From Duganella sp. 1411 (lineage in GTDB: Bacteria > Pseudomonadota > Gammaproteobacteria > Burkholderiales > Burkholderiaceae_D): a stretch of DNA of 64,000 bases. Under the pieces are notes generated by a model. It made no database searches. It had not been told where the DNA came from and worked only from the letters and a program-made list of their open reading frames with translations. Of the stretch, positions 17,799-26,774 are shown piece by piece (the stretch's first letter is position 1; every line of letters begins with the position of its first letter). The position numbers and the translations under genes were made by a program. Location: the NCBI RefSeq assembly GCF_017833525.1, contig NZ_JAFICD010000005.1:402518-466517 (forward strand). The letters are read 5' to 3'.

Positions 17799-19283
17799 AT
17801 GGAGCTCCTATTGCCGGCATTGCTAGGCCTCACACCGTGTCTGCTGGCGCTGTGGTATGGCGCAGCGCGGGTCCGCGTGCTGCGCCGCCGCTGCGCGCAA
17901 TTGCAGAGCGCGCTGGCAACCCAGCGCGACAGCGAAACACGGCTCGACTTCATCGCCCACCACGATTGCCTGACGGGCCTGCCCAACCGGCTGCAATTCC
18001 AGCTGCGCCTCGAACACGGCGTGGCCTACGCGCGCCGCCACAAGAGCCTGCTGGCGGTGCTGTTCGTCGACATCGACCGCTTCAAGCACATCAATGACAC
18101 GCTCGGCCACGAGGCCGGCGACCAGGTGCTGGTGCAGTTCGCGCAGCGGCTGCGCAAATGCGTGCGCGAGGTCGACACCGTGGCGCGCCACGGCGGCGAC
18201 GAGTTCATCCTGCTGCTGACGGAGCTGCGCGGCGCCGACGACGCGCAGCAGGTGGCCGATAAAATCGCCGCCGCCATCGACGCGCCGTTCTCCATCCACG
18301 GCCAGGCGCTGCGGGTGGCCGCCAGCGTCGGCGTGGCGGTCTATCCGGACGACGACGAGCGCATCGAGGACCTGGTCGAGAAGGCCGACCTGGCGATGTA
18401 CGCCGCCAAGCAGCGCGGCAATGGCGCCTGCATGCGCTTCGTGCCGAGCATGCAGGTCAAGGCCTATTCCAGGATGATCCTGGAGGCGGCGCTCAGGCAC
18501 GCGCTCGAGCACAAGGAATTCATCCTCGCCTACCAGCCCAGGCTCGATTTGCGCGAGCAGCGCATCACCGGCGTCAAGGCGCTGCTGCGCTGGAATCATC
18601 CGGAGCTCGGCCTGGTGATGCCGCTCGACTTCCTGCCGGTGCTCGAGGAGAGCGCGCTGATACTGCCGGTGGGCGCCTGGGCGCTGGCGACGGCGGCGGC
18701 GCAGGCGCGCCACTGGATGGACCGCGGGCATCCGCTGACGGTGTCGGTGCACCTGTCGCCGCGCCAGTTCTACCAGAAGGACATCGCCGAGAGCCTTGCC
18801 GCGATACTGGAGCGGGCCGGCGTGCCGGGCCACCTGATCGAACTGGAAATCACCGAGGGCATGCTGATCGACCGCAACCAGAATTGCGAGGGCACGCTGC
18901 GGCGGCTGAAGGAGCTTGGCGTGCGCATTTCGATCAGCGATTTCGGCACCGGCTACGCCTCGCTCAATTATCTGCGGCGCTTTCCGGTCGACGTGGTCAA
19001 GATCGACAAGAGCTTCATCGACGACCTGCACGGCACGCGGCAGCCGCCGGAGACGCCGGGAGGCGTCAAACGGAGCGCCGACGGTTCGATGGTGCGCGCC
19101 ATCATCGCGATGGCGCATACGCTCGACATGCGGGTGCTGGCCGGCGGCGTCGAAACCGGCGACCAGCTGGCGCGGCTGATGGCGATGGACTGCGACGAGG
19201 CGTTCGGCTTCTGCCTCAGCGCCGCCGTGCCGCCCGGCGAGGTGGAGGCGCTGCTGGCCAACCGCGACCTGATTACTTCTTAG
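17799..19283 (+). CDS. GGDEF-EAL protein with intact cyclase site and degenerate EAL
   Basis: 494 residues. One N-terminal membrane helix (residues ~3-22) and a short coiled coil precede a GGDEF domain with the active motif GGDEF at 132-136 and the inhibitory RxxD site at 123-126, so cyclic-di-GMP synthesis with product inhibition is expected. The EAL domain has lost several metal or catalytic residues: EAL has become KAL (K260), the Asn of SVNxS is His318, the first Asp of DDFGTG is Ser380, and AEGVE reads AGGVE. It is therefore probably not a phosphodiesterase. The start is ATG 17799, with AGAGGGA well spaced; GTG 17745 is less likely. Its 3' end overlaps the convergent glycosidase gene by 11 bases. 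Confidence 0.9.
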   Translation: MELLLPALLGLTPCLLALWYGAARVRVLRRRCAQLQSALATQRDSETRLDFIAHHDCLTGLPNRLQFQLRLEHGVAYARRHKSLLAVLFVDIDRFKHINDTLGHEAGDQVLVQFAQRLRKCVREVDTVARHGGDEFILLLTELRGADDAQQVADKIAAAIDAPFSIHGQALRVAASVGVAVYPDDDERIEDLVEKADLAMYAAKQRGNGACMRFVPSMQVKAYSRMILEAALRHALEHKEFILAYQPRLDLREQRITGVKALLRWNHPELGLVMPLDFLPVLEESALILPVGAWALATAAAQARHWMDRGHPLTVSVHLSPRQFYQKDIAESLAAILERAGVPGHLIELEITEGMLIDRNQNCEGTLRRLKELGVRISISDFGTGYASLNYLRRFPVDVVKIDKSFIDDLHGTRQPPETPGGVKRSADGSMVRAIIAMAHTLDMRVLAGGVETGDQLARLMAMDCDEAFGFCLSAAVPPGEVEALLANRDLITS

Positions 19284-22200
19284 CGGCGAAGAACCACGTC
19301 AGCGGCAGGTGCACGCGCGCCGCCCACGATTTCTCGTTGTGGACGCCGTCCGGCGACTCGTAAAAATACAGATCCTCGTTTAGCTTGTAGCCCTGCGCCA
19401 GCATGGCGTCGCGCATTTTCAGCGTGTGCTCGATGCCGTCTTTTTTGGAACCGGCATCGAGGTAGAATTTGACCGGCTGGCGCGCCGGCACGTTCTTGAT
19501 GAACGCGCCGTCATTCCACCAGAACGACCCCGACACGCCGCCGGCCTTGGAGAATATCTCCGGATGCCGCTGCGCGATGTACACCGAAGCGAGGCCGCCC
19601 AGCGACGATCCCATGATGGCGGTGTGTTCGCGGTCGGGCAGGGTGCGCAGGTTGGCGTCGGCCCAAGGTTTGACGGTATCGACGATGAAGGCCATGTAGG
19701 CGTCGATTTTGCCGCCGCCGTGTTTCGGATCGCAGCAGGGCGTGTATTCGTCCATGCGGTCCTTGGTGTTGTCGATGCCGACGACGATGGCCGGCTCGAT
19801 GGCGCCGGCGGCGATCAGGCGGTCCATGGTGGTGCCGACGTCCCATGCGACGCCGAACGAGGCGGTCTTGGCGTCGAACAGGTTCTGGCCATCGTGCATG
19901 TACAGGACCGGATAGCGGCGCTGTGGATAGTCCTCGTACCCCGGCGGCAGGTAGATGCGCAGATTGCGGCTGTTGCCCAACTGCGGCGACGCGAATTGTT
20001 CGACGATGCGGATGGTGCCGGCCGGCGCGGTCGCGGCGGAGGTGCCGGCGCTGGCATCGTCCGCCGGCGCGGCCGGCATCACGCGCACGCCGTGGATGTC
20101 GAACTGGTTCGACGGTCCTTTCACGCCACCGGCATCGCTGTAGGTGGTGTTACTTTTCAGGTAGGTCATATTGTAGTGGTCCTCCAGTTCCAGGCGGTAG
20201 CGGCCGGCCTTGAGCGCGGCGCGGATCGGCGTCGAATACGACGGGCCTGCGCGCTCCGGCGAGTGCGGCAGCTGCACCACGCCGCTGGCGACGACCTTGC
20301 CGCCATCGTCCTTCAATGACAGCCATTTTACGCCGCCGCTGATGCCCAGGTTGATCTGGTGCGCGGTGTTGCGGTATTTGATTTGCAGCGCGTAGCTGCC
20401 GTCGCGCCCCACCTCGATGTCGCGCACCGCGAATTTGTCGGACGGCTTGCCCCAGCCGGCGATGCGTCCATCGGTGGCGGCGATGCTGGATTCCACGCGG
20501 GCGTCGCCGGCGCCGATTTCCACACCGGTGGCCAGGCATGCGGGCGCGCTGTGGTGGCTGCGGTTTCCGGAACCGTTGTACATCGCCTCCACCGCGTAGC
20601 ACAGGTTTCCGCCTTTGCCGGACGCCGGCGCGCGGCGGTCGGCCCATGTGTTTGCGGTGATGCGTTGGGTGGCCAGCTTGCCGTTGCGGTAGATGTTATA
20701 GGCGACACCTTTGCCGGCACCCGGATGTGCGATATGCAGCGTGGGGAAGCCGTAGGTGCCGCGTTCCAGTTTGACGATGCGCGGCTCGGGCGGCGCGTAC
20801 ACCGCTTGATCCGCCACCAGCGGCTTGGCGGCGACGTCGCGCCTTTCCTGGCGTCCCGGCAGCAATTGGCCCAGGCGGATGTCGATCTGGTTGTCGTCGC
20901 CCAGCGCGGACCAATCGAGCGATTGCGTGGCGGCCTTGCCGTTCAATGTCACGCCGTCGACCGTGTAGTAGCCGTTCGTGCCGGAAGGCGCGGCGGCGGG
21001 CAGCAGAAGGCGGACGCGCAGGCGCTTGCCGCGCACGGTCAGGTTATTCAGCGTGGCCGTGTCGGAGCCGGGGAAGGCCTCGCGCCGCAGCTTGGCCGTG
21101 ACGAACGGCCGCAGCGCGATGCCGCTGTCGGTGGTCCGCACGCCGAACACCTCGCCCACCACCATGCCCAGATAGGCGCCCACGGACCACAGCTGGCGGC
21201 GCGAGTTGACCACCGGCCCGCTCAGATCGAGTTGCTTGCCGGCGACCTTGCGTTTATCCTCCAGCATCGGCTGGCCGGATAGCCATTCCAGGTTCTCCAT
21301 GTTGGACAGGTTCAGCGCGGCGCCGCGCATCAGCGTGTCGTACGCGGCGTCGGCCACGGCCACGTTGCCGTGCATCGTCGCCGCCTTCAAGCCATACGCG
21401 GTCACGAAAGGCCACATGGCGCGGTTGTGATAGACCGCCGTATCGGTCTGCTGTGGATAGATCACCGGCGCGCCGAACGGGCCATGCGGATAATGCGCCA
21501 GGATGCTTTGCGCCTGCCGTTCGTCGGCGATGCCGGTGACGATGGCCAGCGATTGTCCCAGCCAGTCGTACTTGTACATCGGCGCGCCGTCGAAATGGCC
21601 GGCGGTCAGGCTGCTGTACATGCCGGTGTCGGCCTGCCAGAAGCGCTGGTTGATGGCGCGCTTCAGGTCCGCCGCCCATGCCGCGTACTTCCCGGCCAGC
21701 GCCTTGTCGCCCTGTTCGGCCGCCAGTTGGGCCGCCAGGGTCAGCGCCTTGTAGTGGCCGGCGTTGGTCGACAGCGCCTTCGACGTCGCCATGCTGGCCA
21801 GGTCGCCCGGTATCCAGGCGGCATAGCTTTGTTCGCGCCAGTCGAGGAAGGACTGTTCGCCGTTGTACAAGCCATCGGCGCGGTCGTAGACGGCGACCCT
21901 GTCGTTCTCCAGCGTGTTGGCGAGGGCCTTCAACGCGGTGGCGGCGAAGGCGCGGCGCTGTTCCGGCGCCAGCGCCTTGAGCGCCTCGTCGGCGCCGAAC
22001 GCCCAGCTGACACGGTCGGTGCTGACCGGCCAGCTGCCGCCGCTGCCGGTGTCCTGGATGATCTGCAGGCCGTCGGCGCCGCCGGCGACGTGCGCGCCGG
22101 GTTGGACGCCGTCGCGGTAGCCGGACAACTTGAATTCCAGCGAGTTGCGCACGCGCTGCGGGTCCAGCATGCCCAGGCCGAGCGACGCGGCATACGACAG

Positions 22201-22605
22201 GTCGCGGGTCCACACGTAGTGCCACAACTCGCCGGTCTCGAAACACTCGCAGGCGATGGCCTTGCCGCCGTTGTAGCTGCCGTCGCGGATTTCGCTCACC
22301 GAGTCCTGCTTCATCTCCGCGCCGGCCAGCGCGAACAGGGCGTCGAAGGCGAGGCTGCCGCTGCGGACGGTCGGCAGCCCGGCGGACTCCCGGTAGGCCA
22401 CCTGCTGCTTGCCGCCTTCGCGCACGCGCATCGCGGTCGCCTGCGTGTAGCCGCGCAGCGCGGCGCCGGCGTCCGGCGTGGTGTAGCGGACGGTCTCCTG
22501 CTTGCCGTCCCAAGTCGGATAGCTGGCGGTGGCGCTCGATGCGGCCAGCGCTGCCGGCATGGCAAAGGATAGCGCGGCGCACAACGCGGTCAGGCGGTAG
22601 GTCAT
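19273..22605 (-). CDS. Secreted two-domain glucan hydrolase: six-hairpin glycosidase fused to an alpha/beta-hydrolase esterase
   Basis: 1110 residues with a Sec signal peptide (to ~residue 21, ALAA). Residues ~60-560 look like an (alpha/alpha)6 six-hairpin glycosidase of the GH15/glucoamylase-like type (WTRDLSYAASLGLG, NMENLEWLSGQP). A central ~250-residue beta-rich part follows that may bind carbohydrate. Residues ~850-1110 form an esterase-D-like domain with nucleophile motif GSSLGG, an NLRIYLPPGYED entry and HNEKSWA near the end carrying the catalytic His. GGAGATCG precedes ATG 22605. It is divergent from the TonB receptor with operator-like palindromes between, so it probably trims imported or extracellular alpha-glucan, possibly an acylated one. 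The glycosidase family assignment is by pattern only. Confidence 0.78.
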   Translation of the reverse strand: MTYRLTALCAALSFAMPAALAASSATASYPTWDGKQETVRYTTPDAGAALRGYTQATAMRVREGGKQQVAYRESAGLPTVRSGSLAFDALFALAGAEMKQDSVSEIRDGSYNGGKAIACECFETGELWHYVWTRDLSYAASLGLGMLDPQRVRNSLEFKLSGYRDGVQPGAHVAGGADGLQIIQDTGSGGSWPVSTDRVSWAFGADEALKALAPEQRRAFAATALKALANTLENDRVAVYDRADGLYNGEQSFLDWREQSYAAWIPGDLASMATSKALSTNAGHYKALTLAAQLAAEQGDKALAGKYAAWAADLKRAINQRFWQADTGMYSSLTAGHFDGAPMYKYDWLGQSLAIVTGIADERQAQSILAHYPHGPFGAPVIYPQQTDTAVYHNRAMWPFVTAYGLKAATMHGNVAVADAAYDTLMRGAALNLSNMENLEWLSGQPMLEDKRKVAGKQLDLSGPVVNSRRQLWSVGAYLGMVVGEVFGVRTTDSGIALRPFVTAKLRREAFPGSDTATLNNLTVRGKRLRVRLLLPAAAPSGTNGYYTVDGVTLNGKAATQSLDWSALGDDNQIDIRLGQLLPGRQERRDVAAKPLVADQAVYAPPEPRIVKLERGTYGFPTLHIAHPGAGKGVAYNIYRNGKLATQRITANTWADRRAPASGKGGNLCYAVEAMYNGSGNRSHHSAPACLATGVEIGAGDARVESSIAATDGRIAGWGKPSDKFAVRDIEVGRDGSYALQIKYRNTAHQINLGISGGVKWLSLKDDGGKVVASGVVQLPHSPERAGPSYSTPIRAALKAGRYRLELEDHYNMTYLKSNTTYSDAGGVKGPSNQFDIHGVRVMPAAPADDASAGTSAATAPAGTIRIVEQFASPQLGNSRNLRIYLPPGYEDYPQRRYPVLYMHDGQNLFDAKTASFGVAWDVGTTMDRLIAAGAIEPAIVVGIDNTKDRMDEYTPCCDPKHGGGKIDAYMAFIVDTVKPWADANLRTLPDREHTAIMGSSLGGLASVYIAQRHPEIFSKAGGVSGSFWWNDGAFIKNVPARQPVKFYLDAGSKKDGIEHTLKMRDAMLAQGYKLNEDLYFYESPDGVHNEKSWAARVHLPLTWFFAAKK

Positions 22606-22644
22606 TGTTCGATCTCCAGTATCAGCGCTGAGCGACCGGCTTTG

Positions 22645-22659
22645 CGTAGTCGTACTACA
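22645..22659. promoter_or_regulatory. Operator-like palindrome, site 1 (glycosidase-esterase side)
   Basis: CGTAGTCGTACTACA is an inverted repeat of form TGTAGT-N3-ACTACA with one mismatch at the outermost pair. It lies 40 bases upstream of the glycosidase-esterase start, where a bound repressor would block transcription. Confidence 0.55.
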
Positions 22660-22898
22660 GCACCGTATTTTGTGTTTTTAGCTGCGTTTTTCGCGCTTAG
22701 CTTGAAAATGCCTCGAATCTGCACGTCGTCGAACGGCGGCCGACAGCGAAATTTACCCGAAATACAGAAACTGTGTGGTTTTCCGGCATCAACTCGGGCT
22801 CAGCCGCAATTTCGCGCACGCCACAGCCATCGGTAGGCTTGCAAGACGACAGTAAACTGACATTTGCTTTCAAAAATACGTCATTTTTTCGGAAAATC

Positions 22899-22946
22899 TG
22901 TAGTTCTACTACATATGATTTGGTGCTTCCGTGTAGTGGAAATACA
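22899..22946. promoter_or_regulatory. Operator-like palindromes, sites 2 and 3 (TonB receptor side)
   Basis: Site 2 (22899-22913) is a perfect TGTAGT-TCT-ACTACA palindrome. Site 3 (22932-22946), TGTAGTGGAAATACA, has one mismatch. Their centres are 33 bp apart, about three helical turns, so dimers could bind on the same face. Both lie ~230-270 bp upstream of the TonB receptor start. Confidence 0.55.
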
Positions 22947-23170
22947 ACGGCGAGGTATTCATCATAGGGAGGTCGCCACTGCTCAGGCCCCGCAATCAGT
23001 AGGTAAACAGAAGTTCAATTGACAGTGAATCTAGTTTTAGTACAAAATTCTCGCCAGAACGTCTTGAGAACGTCAGCTTTCCTTGGATCCCGTGTAGTTG
23101 TGACGCCCCCCGAATGCGGTGCGCCAGATGTTGCGGGAAATTAATTTATGTCGTGTTGAGGGGACATTGA

Positions 23171-25909
23171 ATGAGTATTTTCGCAAATAAGCGCAGCAAG
23201 ACCGCTGCATTTCCATTGAAGCCGGTCGCAGCGGGGTGCGCTTTGTTTGTAGCAGCGTTCGCCAGCCCGGCATACGCCCAGACCGCCGAAGCACCGGTGG
23301 CGGGCGAGGCGCCGATCGCTTCGGTCGTGGTCTCCGGCATCCGTCGCGGCATCGAGGGCGCCATCTCGGTCAAGAAGGACTCCAGCTCCATCGTTGAAGC
23401 CATTTCCGCCGAAGACATCGGCAAGCTGCCGGACGTCAGCATCGCCGAGTCGATCTCGCGCCTGCCAGGCCTGGCCGCCCAGCGCGTCGCCGGCCGTGCC
23501 CAAGTCATCAGCGTGCGCGGCCTGTCGCCGGACTTTTCGACCACCTTGTTGAACGGCCGCGAGCAGGTCAGCACCGGCGACAACCGCAGCGTCGAATTCG
23601 ACCAATACCCGTCCGAGCTGATGAGCGGCGTGACGGTCTACAAGACGCCTGACGCCGGCCTGGTCGGCCAGGGTTTGTCCGGCACCATCGACATGCAAAC
23701 CGTGCGTCCGCTGAACTTCTCGGGCCGCACCGTGGCGCTGAACGCCCGTGGCGAGAAGAACTCGCTGGGCAAGATCGGCAACGCCAAGGACACCGGCAAC
23801 CGCTTCAGCGCCAGCTACATCGACCAGTTCGCCAACCGCACGATCGGCGTCGCGCTCGGCTACGCGCACCTGGAAACCCCGATCCTGTCCAATGAGACCG
23901 GCCTGTACGAGCCATGGAAACGCGACGCGCGCAACGGCCTGCCGGCCGGCACCTTCGCCTCGAACGGCATCAAGGCCGTGGCCCGCAGCGGCGAGAACCA
24001 GCGCGACGGCGTGATGGGCGTGCTGCAATACCGTCCGAACAAGCAATGGACCAGCATCGTCGACGTGTACGCGTCGCGCTTCAAGGCCGAGGAAACCGCC
24101 AACCAGCTCGAGATTTCGCTGGAGCAGGGCGAGTCGAACTACAACCCGGTCCAGGTCAACAACGGCACCATCGCCAGCGGCACGCTCAACAATGTCCGCC
24201 CGCTGGTGCGCGGCATGTACAACAAGCGCAAGGATGACATCCGCGCCGTCGGCTGGAGCAATGAATTCCGCAACAACGACTTCACCATCTTCGCCGACCT
24301 GAACTACTCGAAGGCCAAGCGCAACGAGCTGAGCCTGGAAAACAACCTGCAATACAGCAACGGCGGCGCCTCGGCCCTGCTGGACAAGGTCAACTTGGGC
24401 TACGGCAACGGCGGCTATTCGCGCCTGACCACCGGCATCGATTACAGCAACCCGGCCAACCTGTACGTCGGCAACACCATCTACGGCTCCGGCTACGGCA
24501 AGGTGCCGAGCGTGGAAGACGAACTGAAGGGCGCCAAGCTGACCGCCAACGTGCGCGCCGGCGGCGCGCTGGAAAAAGCGTTCTCCAGCTTTGACTTCGG
24601 CGTCAACTACGCCGACCGCAGCAAGAGCAAGCGCCAGCCGGAAGGCAGCATCAACCTGGTCGGCGCGCCGGTATCCGTCCCTGGCAGCCTGCAATATGGC
24701 AATGTCGACCTCGGCTTCGCCGGCGCCGGTTCGATTCCGACCTGGAACGTGCCGGGCATGGTCAGCCAGTTCATGTCGTTCCAGCCGAGCGAAGATTTGA
24801 CCTACCTGATCCCGAAAGCGTGGACGGTCAACGAGAAAGTCGTCACCAGCTTCGCCAAGGCCAACATCGAAGCGGAACTGAGCCCGGCGGTCAGCCTGCG
24901 CGGCAATATCGGCGTGCAGATGCAGAACACCAGCCAGTCGTCCGACTCGCGCTATGTCGACAACAGCGCCCCGGTCGGCAGCCAGATCAAGCCTGTCCAC
25001 GACGGCAAGAGCTACACCGACTTCCTGCCAAGCATGAACCTGGCCTTCGGTTTCGAACACGATCAGACCGTGCGTGTAGGCCTGGCCAAGCAACTGGCGC
25101 GTCCACGGGTGGACCAGATGCGCTCGGCGCTGGAGATCAACGTCGACACCACCAAGCGCGAGCCGAACGCCAGCGGCGGCAATGCCAAGCTGGACCCATG
25201 GCGCGCCAAGGCGTTCGACATTTCGTACGAGAAGTATTTCGACAAGAAAGCGTATGTCGCCGCCGCCGCGTTCTTCAAGAAGCTGGACACCTACATCTTC
25301 ACCCAGACCAAGAGCTACGACTTCTCCAACTACTTCCCGGCAAGCTACCTGATGCCGGACGGTCGTCCGCTGGCCTCGCGCACCGGCAACTACACCGCCG
25401 CCTATAACGGCAACGGCGGCATCCTGAAAGGCGTGGAGCTGTCCGGTTCGATGCCGCTGAACATGTTGACGCCGGTACTGGACGGCTTCGGCGTCAGCGC
25501 CAGCGCCACCTACACCGACAGCAAGATCAGCATTGAAGATCCGAGCGGCAGCATCGGCTCGAACATCCCGCTGCCGGGCTTGTCCAAGCGCACCACCAAC
25601 CTGACGGCGTACTACGAGAAGAATGGTTTCGAAACGCGCATCAGCCAGCGTCGTCGTTCCGACTTCGTCGGCGAGATCGGCAACTTCTCGAACGACCGCG
25701 CGCTGCGCTACGTGGTGGGTGAGAACGTGGTCGACTTCCAGATCGGCTACACCTTCAACAGCGGCGCCATGAAGGGCGTGGGGCTGGTCCTGCAGGTCAA
25801 CAACCTGCGCAACGCCGCTTACGAAACCTACAACGGCGACCGCGCCCAGCAGCTCGAATACGCCAAGTACGGCCGCACGGTTATCGCCGGCGTCAACTAC
25901 AAGTTCTAA
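23171..25909 (+). CDS. TonB-dependent receptor (Xanthomonas/Caulobacter type), probable maltodextrin uptake
   Basis: 912-residue outer-membrane receptor. A signal peptide ends near residue 36 (PAYAQ). The plug domain follows, with SVVVSGIRRGIEGAISVKK and DVSIAESISRLPGL. The rest is a 22-strand barrel ending in aromatic-rich GRTVIAGVNYKF, with the terminal Phe needed for barrel assembly. The plug signature is that of the TonB-Xanth-Caul family used for oligosaccharides. It lacks the long N-terminal extension for anti-sigma signalling, so control is more likely at the promoter palindromes. Neighbouring alpha-glucan enzymes make maltodextrins the likely cargo. It ends with a strong terminator. 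Confidence 0.9.
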   Translation: MSIFANKRSKTAAFPLKPVAAGCALFVAAFASPAYAQTAEAPVAGEAPIASVVVSGIRRGIEGAISVKKDSSSIVEAISAEDIGKLPDVSIAESISRLPGLAAQRVAGRAQVISVRGLSPDFSTTLLNGREQVSTGDNRSVEFDQYPSELMSGVTVYKTPDAGLVGQGLSGTIDMQTVRPLNFSGRTVALNARGEKNSLGKIGNAKDTGNRFSASYIDQFANRTIGVALGYAHLETPILSNETGLYEPWKRDARNGLPAGTFASNGIKAVARSGENQRDGVMGVLQYRPNKQWTSIVDVYASRFKAEETANQLEISLEQGESNYNPVQVNNGTIASGTLNNVRPLVRGMYNKRKDDIRAVGWSNEFRNNDFTIFADLNYSKAKRNELSLENNLQYSNGGASALLDKVNLGYGNGGYSRLTTGIDYSNPANLYVGNTIYGSGYGKVPSVEDELKGAKLTANVRAGGALEKAFSSFDFGVNYADRSKSKRQPEGSINLVGAPVSVPGSLQYGNVDLGFAGAGSIPTWNVPGMVSQFMSFQPSEDLTYLIPKAWTVNEKVVTSFAKANIEAELSPAVSLRGNIGVQMQNTSQSSDSRYVDNSAPVGSQIKPVHDGKSYTDFLPSMNLAFGFEHDQTVRVGLAKQLARPRVDQMRSALEINVDTTKREPNASGGNAKLDPWRAKAFDISYEKYFDKKAYVAAAAFFKKLDTYIFTQTKSYDFSNYFPASYLMPDGRPLASRTGNYTAAYNGNGGILKGVELSGSMPLNMLTPVLDGFGVSASATYTDSKISIEDPSGSIGSNIPLPGLSKRTTNLTAYYEKNGFETRISQRRRSDFVGEIGNFSNDRALRYVVGENVVDFQIGYTFNSGAMKGVGLVLQVNNLRNAAYETYNGDRAQQLEYAKYGRTVIAGVNYKF

Positions 25910-25933
25910 AGCGCTTGTATCTCCGCTCTTCAG

Positions 25934-25966
25934 CCCTCGCCAGCGCAAGCCGGCGAGGGTTTTTTT
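25934..25966 (+). terminator. Intrinsic terminator after the TonB receptor
   Basis: CCCTCGCC (25934-25941) pairs with GGCGAGGG (25952-25959), an 8-bp stem with a 10-base loop, followed by seven T. It starts 24 bases after the receptor stop. Confidence 0.9.
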
Positions 25967-25974
25967 GCTTTATA

Positions 25975-26005
25975 ACTCCGGGGTCAGGTCCACCAATTCT
26001 ACACG
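25975..26005. repeat. Family A repeat, half copy (single arm)
   Basis: One 31-bp arm identical to the left arm of copy 1 stands alone; no matching right arm follows. It sits between the convergent TonB receptor and LysE/RhtB genes, right after the terminator, and looks like the remnant of a deletion. Confidence 0.85.
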
Positions 26006-26035
26006 GGCGGGACCGTACACCCGTCGATGCCGGCT

Positions 26036-26656
26036 TCAATGGATGCGGGAGGCAAGTTTCATACTCAGCGCTATCAACGTCACGCCGGCAAGCCGGCTCG
26101 CGATCACGCTTGCTGAGGATATTTCCTTGAGCCGAACCGCGACGAGATTGCCGATAAACACGAGCGCCGCCTGGTAGACAAGGCTGAGAGTCGTTACGTG
26201 GAGCATCATCACGGGCAAGGTCATCGGGGAAGCATGCGGCTTCAGAAACAAGGGGAAGAAGGCGATGAAAAACAGGATGACCTTCGGATTCGTTAGGCTG
26301 ACTGCGAGGGCGCGTCGGAAATATCCTCGCGACGTCAACCGGTCGGCGGACTCGGCCGCGTTACCATCCGCCTTCGTGAATACCAGCTTGCCGCCCATCC
26401 AGAACAAGTAGGCGGCGCCGAACCATTGAAGGCCTTGGAAGAGCAACGGATTGGCTTGCAGCAGCGCGGCCAACCCGGCGACGGCAGCGGTCATTAACAG
26501 GGCGTCGCCGGCAAGCGTACCCATCACTGCGGCCATTCCCGCCCGGCGGCCATGGCGGGCGGTGGAATCGAGGATGGCGATGGTGCCGGCCCCAGGTATC
26601 GCCTGGAACACCAGGATGGCGGCGACGAAGCTGCGGTAGTTCTGTATATCAAGCAT
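26036..26656 (-). CDS. LysE/RhtB family amino-acid exporter
   Basis: 206 residues, five to six hydrophobic segments, with the family start IPGAGTIAILDSTARHGRRAGMAAVMGTLAGD (conserved PGP region here PGA) and SLTNPKVILFFIAFFP in the middle. Such inner-membrane carriers export amino acids such as homoserine, threonine, leucine or lysine. The start is ATG 26656. It is divergent from an Lrp/AsnC regulator, the classic arrangement for amino-acid export control. The 3' end lies beside a family A half-repeat. Base composition is slightly less GC-rich than its neighbours. Confidence 0.9.
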   Translation of the reverse strand: MLDIQNYRSFVAAILVFQAIPGAGTIAILDSTARHGRRAGMAAVMGTLAGDALLMTAAVAGLAALLQANPLLFQGLQWFGAAYLFWMGGKLVFTKADGNAAESADRLTSRGYFRRALAVSLTNPKVILFFIAFFPLFLKPHASPMTLPVMMLHVTTLSLVYQAALVFIGNLVAVRLKEISSASVIASRLAGVTLIALSMKLASRIH

Positions 26657-26689
26657 TTTCCGCCCACTTGGCTAGTCATCGGAACTAAA

Positions 26690-26707
26690 TTATCCGGATT
26701 GGGATAA
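26690..26707. promoter_or_regulatory. Inverted repeat in exporter/Lrp divergent region
   Basis: TTATCC-N6-GGATAA lies in the 118-bp gap between the exporter and the Lrp-type regulator. It is a plausible binding site for that regulator; the assignment is based on position and symmetry only. Confidence 0.4.
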
Positions 26708-26774
26708 CTGATTGACAGTACGAATTTCTCGCCTATGTGATAATTTTCCTTCATTTTTCTTGCGGATACTTGAT

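Larger units (their letters stand above)
22606..23170. other. 565-bp divergent regulatory region (glycosidase-esterase / TonB receptor)
   Basis: No credible gene. The region is AT-richer than its surroundings. It holds three copies of the TGTAGT-N3-ACTACA-type palindrome, listed separately. The short open frames here lack ribosome sites and typical codon use. The TonB receptor has GAGGGGAC eight bases before its ATG. Confidence 0.7.

Noticed and set aside
22606..23170. Short frames (e.g. near 22642 and 22773) as small genes in the divergent region
   Set aside because: No ribosome sites, untypical codon use, and overlap with the operator-like palindromes.
23141..25948. 935-codon minus-strand frame covering the whole TonB receptor
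   Set aside because: Shadow frame with no recognisable domains; the plus strand encodes an intact receptor with signal peptide and terminal Phe.
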